18,952 bases of DNA from Halieaceae bacterium (GTDB taxonomy: Bacteria; Pseudomonadota; Gammaproteobacteria; Pseudomonadales; Halieaceae). The position numbers and the translations under genes are program-made. Position 1 is the first letter of the stretch. Every line of letters starts with the position of its first letter. The notes beneath the pieces were generated by a model. The model saw only the letters and a program-made list of their open reading frames with translations. It was not told the origin of the DNA and did not search any database. The stretch spans positions 1 to 18,952 of the forward strand of contig WTHO01000035.1 in assembly GCA_011523115.1 (NCBI GenBank), given 5' to 3'. This document shows positions 16,664 through 18,952 of this stretch, piece by piece.

Positions 16664-18394
16664 TTAATCGGTCGTCACCCGACTGACTTCTTCTATGCTG
16701 ATCAGTCCCTCGGCACACTTTCGCAGCGCTGACTGCCGGAGGTCGGCAAAACCAGCCTCACGAGCGGCTTGGTGCAGTTCCAACGAATTGGCGCCGTCCA
16801 TGATGGCTGCGGCAAGGGGTTTGGTAATCTTGACGACCTCGTAGATACCGATTCGACCCTTGTAGCCGTCCTTACATTGAGCACAACCGACCGGTCGTTT
16901 GATCTGACCGACCTCGATTTGTGCTGCGGAGAAGCCCAGTTCGAGTAGGGCCTCTCTTGGTACGCTCGATTCGGGTTCGGCGCAGTGCGCACAGAGCCTT
17001 CTCGCGAGTCGTTGGGCAATGATCAAGGTCACGGAGGCGGCAATGTTGAATGCGGGCACGCCCATATTGAGCAATCGGGTCACGGTTTCAGCGGCACTGT
17101 TGGTATGGACGGTGGATAGCACTAGGTGACCGGTCTGTGCGGCCTTGATGCCGATTTCTGCGGTTTCCAGGTCACGGATCTCGCCGACCATGATGACATC
17201 GGGGTCCTGGCGCAGAAATGAGCGCAGGGCTTCTGCGAAGTTGAGACCGACCTTCGGATTCACCAATACCTGGTTGATTCCCGGCATATTGATTTCGACC
17301 GGGTCTTCGGCGGTTGAAATATTTCGCTCGGGCTCGTTCAGAATGCCAAGGCCGGTGTAAAGCGATACCGTCTTACCAGAGCCTGTTGGGCCCGTCACCA
17401 GGATCATGCCTTGGGGTTTTTCAAGTGCCTCAAGGTAGAGCGCCTGTTGTTCAGCTTCATAGCCCAGCGCATCAATGCCCATCTGCGCTGAGGTGGGGTC
17501 GAGAATTCTGAGTACAATTTTTTCCCCATACATGGTGGGGAGTGTGTTGACCCTGAAGTCGATCGCCCGTTTTTTTGAGAGCTTCATTTGGATGCGCCCA
17601 TCCTGAGGGATGCGCCGCTCCGAGATATCCATCTGTGACATCACCTTGAGTCGTGCGGCCAATCGTGGCGCTAAGGTGCGCGGCGGTTTGACAATCTCAC
17701 GAAGGATGCCATCCGTGCGAAACCGCACTCGGTAATCTTTCTCGTACGGCTCAAAATGAATGTCCGAGGCCCCCTGCTTAATCGCATCAAGCAGTACTTT
17801 ATTCACGAAGCGGACGATCGGCGTGTCGTCCGCCGTATTACGCTGCTCATCGTCTTCTTCACTGTCTCCTTGGCCAATTTCGAGGTTATATTCGCCGTCC
17901 GCACCCATGGAGGCCATATCGGACTCGAAGTCGTTGGCGGCTTCGCCAAGATCCGAAATCAATTTGGTCAGCGCTTTATCGTCAACCAGCACGGCATCGG
18001 TATTGATGCCCGCAGCGAATTTGAACTCATCCAGCGCGCTGAGATTCATGGGGTCCGACAGTGCGACAAACAGGCGGTTGCCGCGGCGAAAGAGCGGTAC
18101 CGCGTGGTGCTTCGCCATGAGTTCAGTATCAATCTGGGCTTCGGGTAACATCTCCCGATTCAGTGCGTCGAGATCAAAGACCGGGACACCGAATTCTGCC
18201 GAGGCGAGTTGCGCCAGTGCCCGGCTATCGACATCCAGCACATCAATCAGATAGCGAATGAGCGGAGTTCCCGTAGCCCGGGCGTCATTTGCCGCGTCTC
18301 TTGCCTGATCGGGCGTCAGGATGCCCTCTCTGATAAGACGGCCGCCCAGCCCCTTGATGGTTGGTGGGTTGACGTTTAAAGCAGCTGAGTTCAT
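16664..18394 (-). CDS. pilB: PilB, type IV pilus assembly ATPase
   Basis: PilB is the hexameric cytoplasmic ATPase that powers pilus extension. The 576-residue product has an N-terminal MshEN/T2SSE_N domain (about 12-150), an acidic linker (about 155-190, rich in Asp and Glu) and the secretion ATPase core. Seen: Walker A GPTGSGKT (335-342), the Asp box STAEDPVEI (360-368), Walker [13 protein letters not shown] (397-408), the His box [12 protein letters not shown] (421-432), and the zinc tetracysteine Cys468, Cys471, Cys504, Cys507 that marks PilB and GspE rather than PilT. Adjacent pilC and pilD and the pilin before it decide for PilB over the type II secretion GspE. AGAGGG lies upstream of the ATG with rather wide spacing. 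Confidence 0.97.
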   Translation of the reverse strand: MNSAALNVNPPTIKGLGGRLIREGILTPDQARDAANDARATGTPLIRYLIDVLDVDSRALAQLASAEFGVPVFDLDALNREMLPEAQIDTELMAKHHAVPLFRRGNRLFVALSDPMNLSALDEFKFAAGINTDAVLVDDKALTKLISDLGEAANDFESDMASMGADGEYNLEIGQGDSEEDDEQRNTADDTPIVRFVNKVLLDAIKQGASDIHFEPYEKDYRVRFRTDGILREIVKPPRTLAPRLAARLKVMSQMDISERRIPQDGRIQMKLSKKRAIDFRVNTLPTMYGEKIVLRILDPTSAQMGIDALGYEAEQQALYLEALEKPQGMILVTGPTGSGKTVSLYTGLGILNEPERNISTAEDPVEINMPGINQVLVNPKVGLNFAEALRSFLRQDPDVIMVGEIRDLETAEIGIKAAQTGHLVLSTVHTNSAAETVTRLLNMGVPAFNIAASVTLIIAQRLARRLCAHCAEPESSVPREALLELGFSAAQIEVGQIKRPVGCAQCKDGYKGRIGIYEVVKITKPLAAAIMDGANSLELHQAAREAGFADLRQSALRKCAEGLISIEEVSRVTTD

Positions 18395-18504
18395 CAGGCG
18401 AGTTACCCTCTGGTGCTTACTGGGTTGGATCCCTTACCGGGGTGACTGCCTGTCAAGTGGTAAGTTCAGTCGACGCTCATCAAAGGATTAAGCCAGTACG
18501 CATA
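18395..18504 (-). promoter_or_regulatory. Upstream region of pilB, with an isolated -35-like TTGACA
   Basis: Because a strong terminator closes the pilin gene, pilB probably has its own promoter in this stretch. On the - strand a perfect TTGACA occurs (+ strand 18451-18456), about 57 bases from the pilB start, but the sequence 17 to 18 bases downstream (GGGATC or GGATCC) is a poor -10. It may need an activator or may be chance. No gene is seen in this gap. Confidence 0.25.
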
Positions 18505-18536
18505 AAAGAAAAAAGCGAGGGCGGCGTGCCCTCGCC
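18505..18536 (-). terminator. Intrinsic terminator of the pilin gene
   Basis: On the - strand GCGAGGGC (18522-18515) follows the pilin gene, with the matching arm GCCCTCGC at 18535-18528: an 8-base perfect GC-rich stem with a 5-base loop (18523-18527), immediately followed by six U (A run 18509-18514 on the + strand). It begins about 22 bases past the pilin stop. This is a textbook rho-independent terminator and separates the abundant pilin mRNA from pilB. Confidence 0.9.
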
Positions 18537-18558
18537 GTTAGGTCTTTGCGGGTACTGA

Positions 18559-18952
18559 TTAGCAGTAGCCCTCGGTCAGGCAATCTCCACCTTCTACCCA
18601 TTGAACCGGAGGCTCAACGCCCTGTGCTTCCAGCGTATAGGTTGCAGTGGTGCTAATTTCAGCTGTCGGCGTAATGGTAATGACTCCATCCGCAACGGCG
18701 ATGCTACCGACAACGCCTGCCGCGGCAGTGGGAACGGGGGGAATGCCGCAGGTGCCGGCGTCAAGATCTTCAAGAGCCAACGACGTGCCGCTCCTGCAAG
18801 ATGCGGAGTCTTTTTGAATCGCCATTGCAATGGCGGTTTTGTAAGGCGCCGCTGCTGAGATGACCTCGGCGAACTTCGCCTTCTTGGTGTAAGTCTGATA
18901 CGCCGGCAGGGCGATAGCGGCCAGAATGCCGATGATGGCGATGACGATCATC
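18559..18952 (-). CDS. pilA: Type IV pilin (PilA-like), 5' end cut by window edge
   Basis: This is the structural or a major pilin subunit. The 130 visible residues start inside the conserved N-terminal helix (MIVIAIIGILAAIALPAYQ); the leader peptide, the cleavage site and the usual FTLIEL lie beyond base 18952. The initial Met seen here is therefore internal, as in ELMIVIAII of family members. The rest has alpha-1 residues (YTKKAKFAEV), a Ser/Thr/Ala-rich beta region and four cysteines at visible residues 52, 68, 124 and 130. Cys68 falls in AGTCGIPP, and the last residue of the protein is Cys130. A dedicated strong terminator and the position upstream of pilB support a major pilin. The missing N-terminus leaves minor pilins possible. 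Confidence 0.9.
   Translation of the reverse strand, partial: MIVIAIIGILAAIALPAYQTYTKKAKFAEVISAAAPYKTAIAMAIQKDSASCRSGTSLALEDLDAGTCGIPPVPTAAAGVVGSIAVADGVITITPTAEISTTATYTLEAQGVEPPVQWVEGGDCLTEGYC

Noticed and set aside
17760..18254. 164-residue + strand frame opposite pilB
   Set aside because: Antisense to a conserved ATPase N-terminal domain, with no start signals or motifs.
18480..18500. Sigma-54-like TGGC...TTTG on the - strand upstream of pilB
   Set aside because: The -12 element lacks the required GC at the correct distance from the -24 GG, so it does not meet the consensus.
1..18952. CRISPR arrays, IS elements, tRNA/rRNA, phage or toxin genes
   Set aside because: None seen on either strand; coding is continuous and made of conserved housekeeping and pilus genes.

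Overview
The window is ordinary bacterial chromosome: the 3' half of a division and cell wall (dcw) cluster, then the secA region, then a type IV pilus operon on the opposite strand. Protein families, gene order and the SecA, FtsA and FtsZ sequences point to a gammaproteobacterium. The composition is moderately GC-rich by eye. The order lpxC / M23 peptidase / secA / argJ resembles pseudomonads and their marine relatives, so I infer a Pseudomonas- or Cellvibrionales-like marine lineage, but no gene here fixes the genus.

Positions 1-8496, + strand: ftsW (5' end outside the window), murG, murC, ddlB, ftsQ, ftsA, ftsZ, lpxC. From ftsW to ftsA every junction overlaps by 1 to 14 bases, which implies one mRNA with translational coupling. 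Gaps appear only before ftsZ (67 bases) and lpxC (111 bases). These genes flip and build lipid II (MurC, Ddl, MurG), polymerise it at the septum (FtsW), assemble the divisome (FtsQ, FtsA, FtsZ) and commit UDP-GlcNAc derivatives to lipid A (LpxC).

Positions 8497-13935, + strand: a membrane-anchored LytM/M23 peptidase with a TTG start, then secA, argJ and mutT. The M23 gene sits where Escherichia coli has secM. The secA leader carries an 8-base inverted repeat whose left arm begins at the last base of the M23 stop codon and whose right arm reaches the secA ribosome-binding region. This is the most interesting non-coding signal in the window.

Positions 13932-18952, - strand: coaE, pilD, pilC, pilB and the 3' part of a pilA-type pilin cut by the window edge. 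mutT and coaE converge with stop codons sharing four bases. The genes found between them in E. coli (yacG, zapD) are absent. pilA has its own strong intrinsic terminator, so pilB-pilC-pilD-coaE is probably a separate transcription unit.

I found no mobile element, CRISPR array, tRNA, rRNA, phage gene or anomalous coding region, and no convincing undescribed protein system. The points worth a second look are regulatory or syntenic and are listed as findings.
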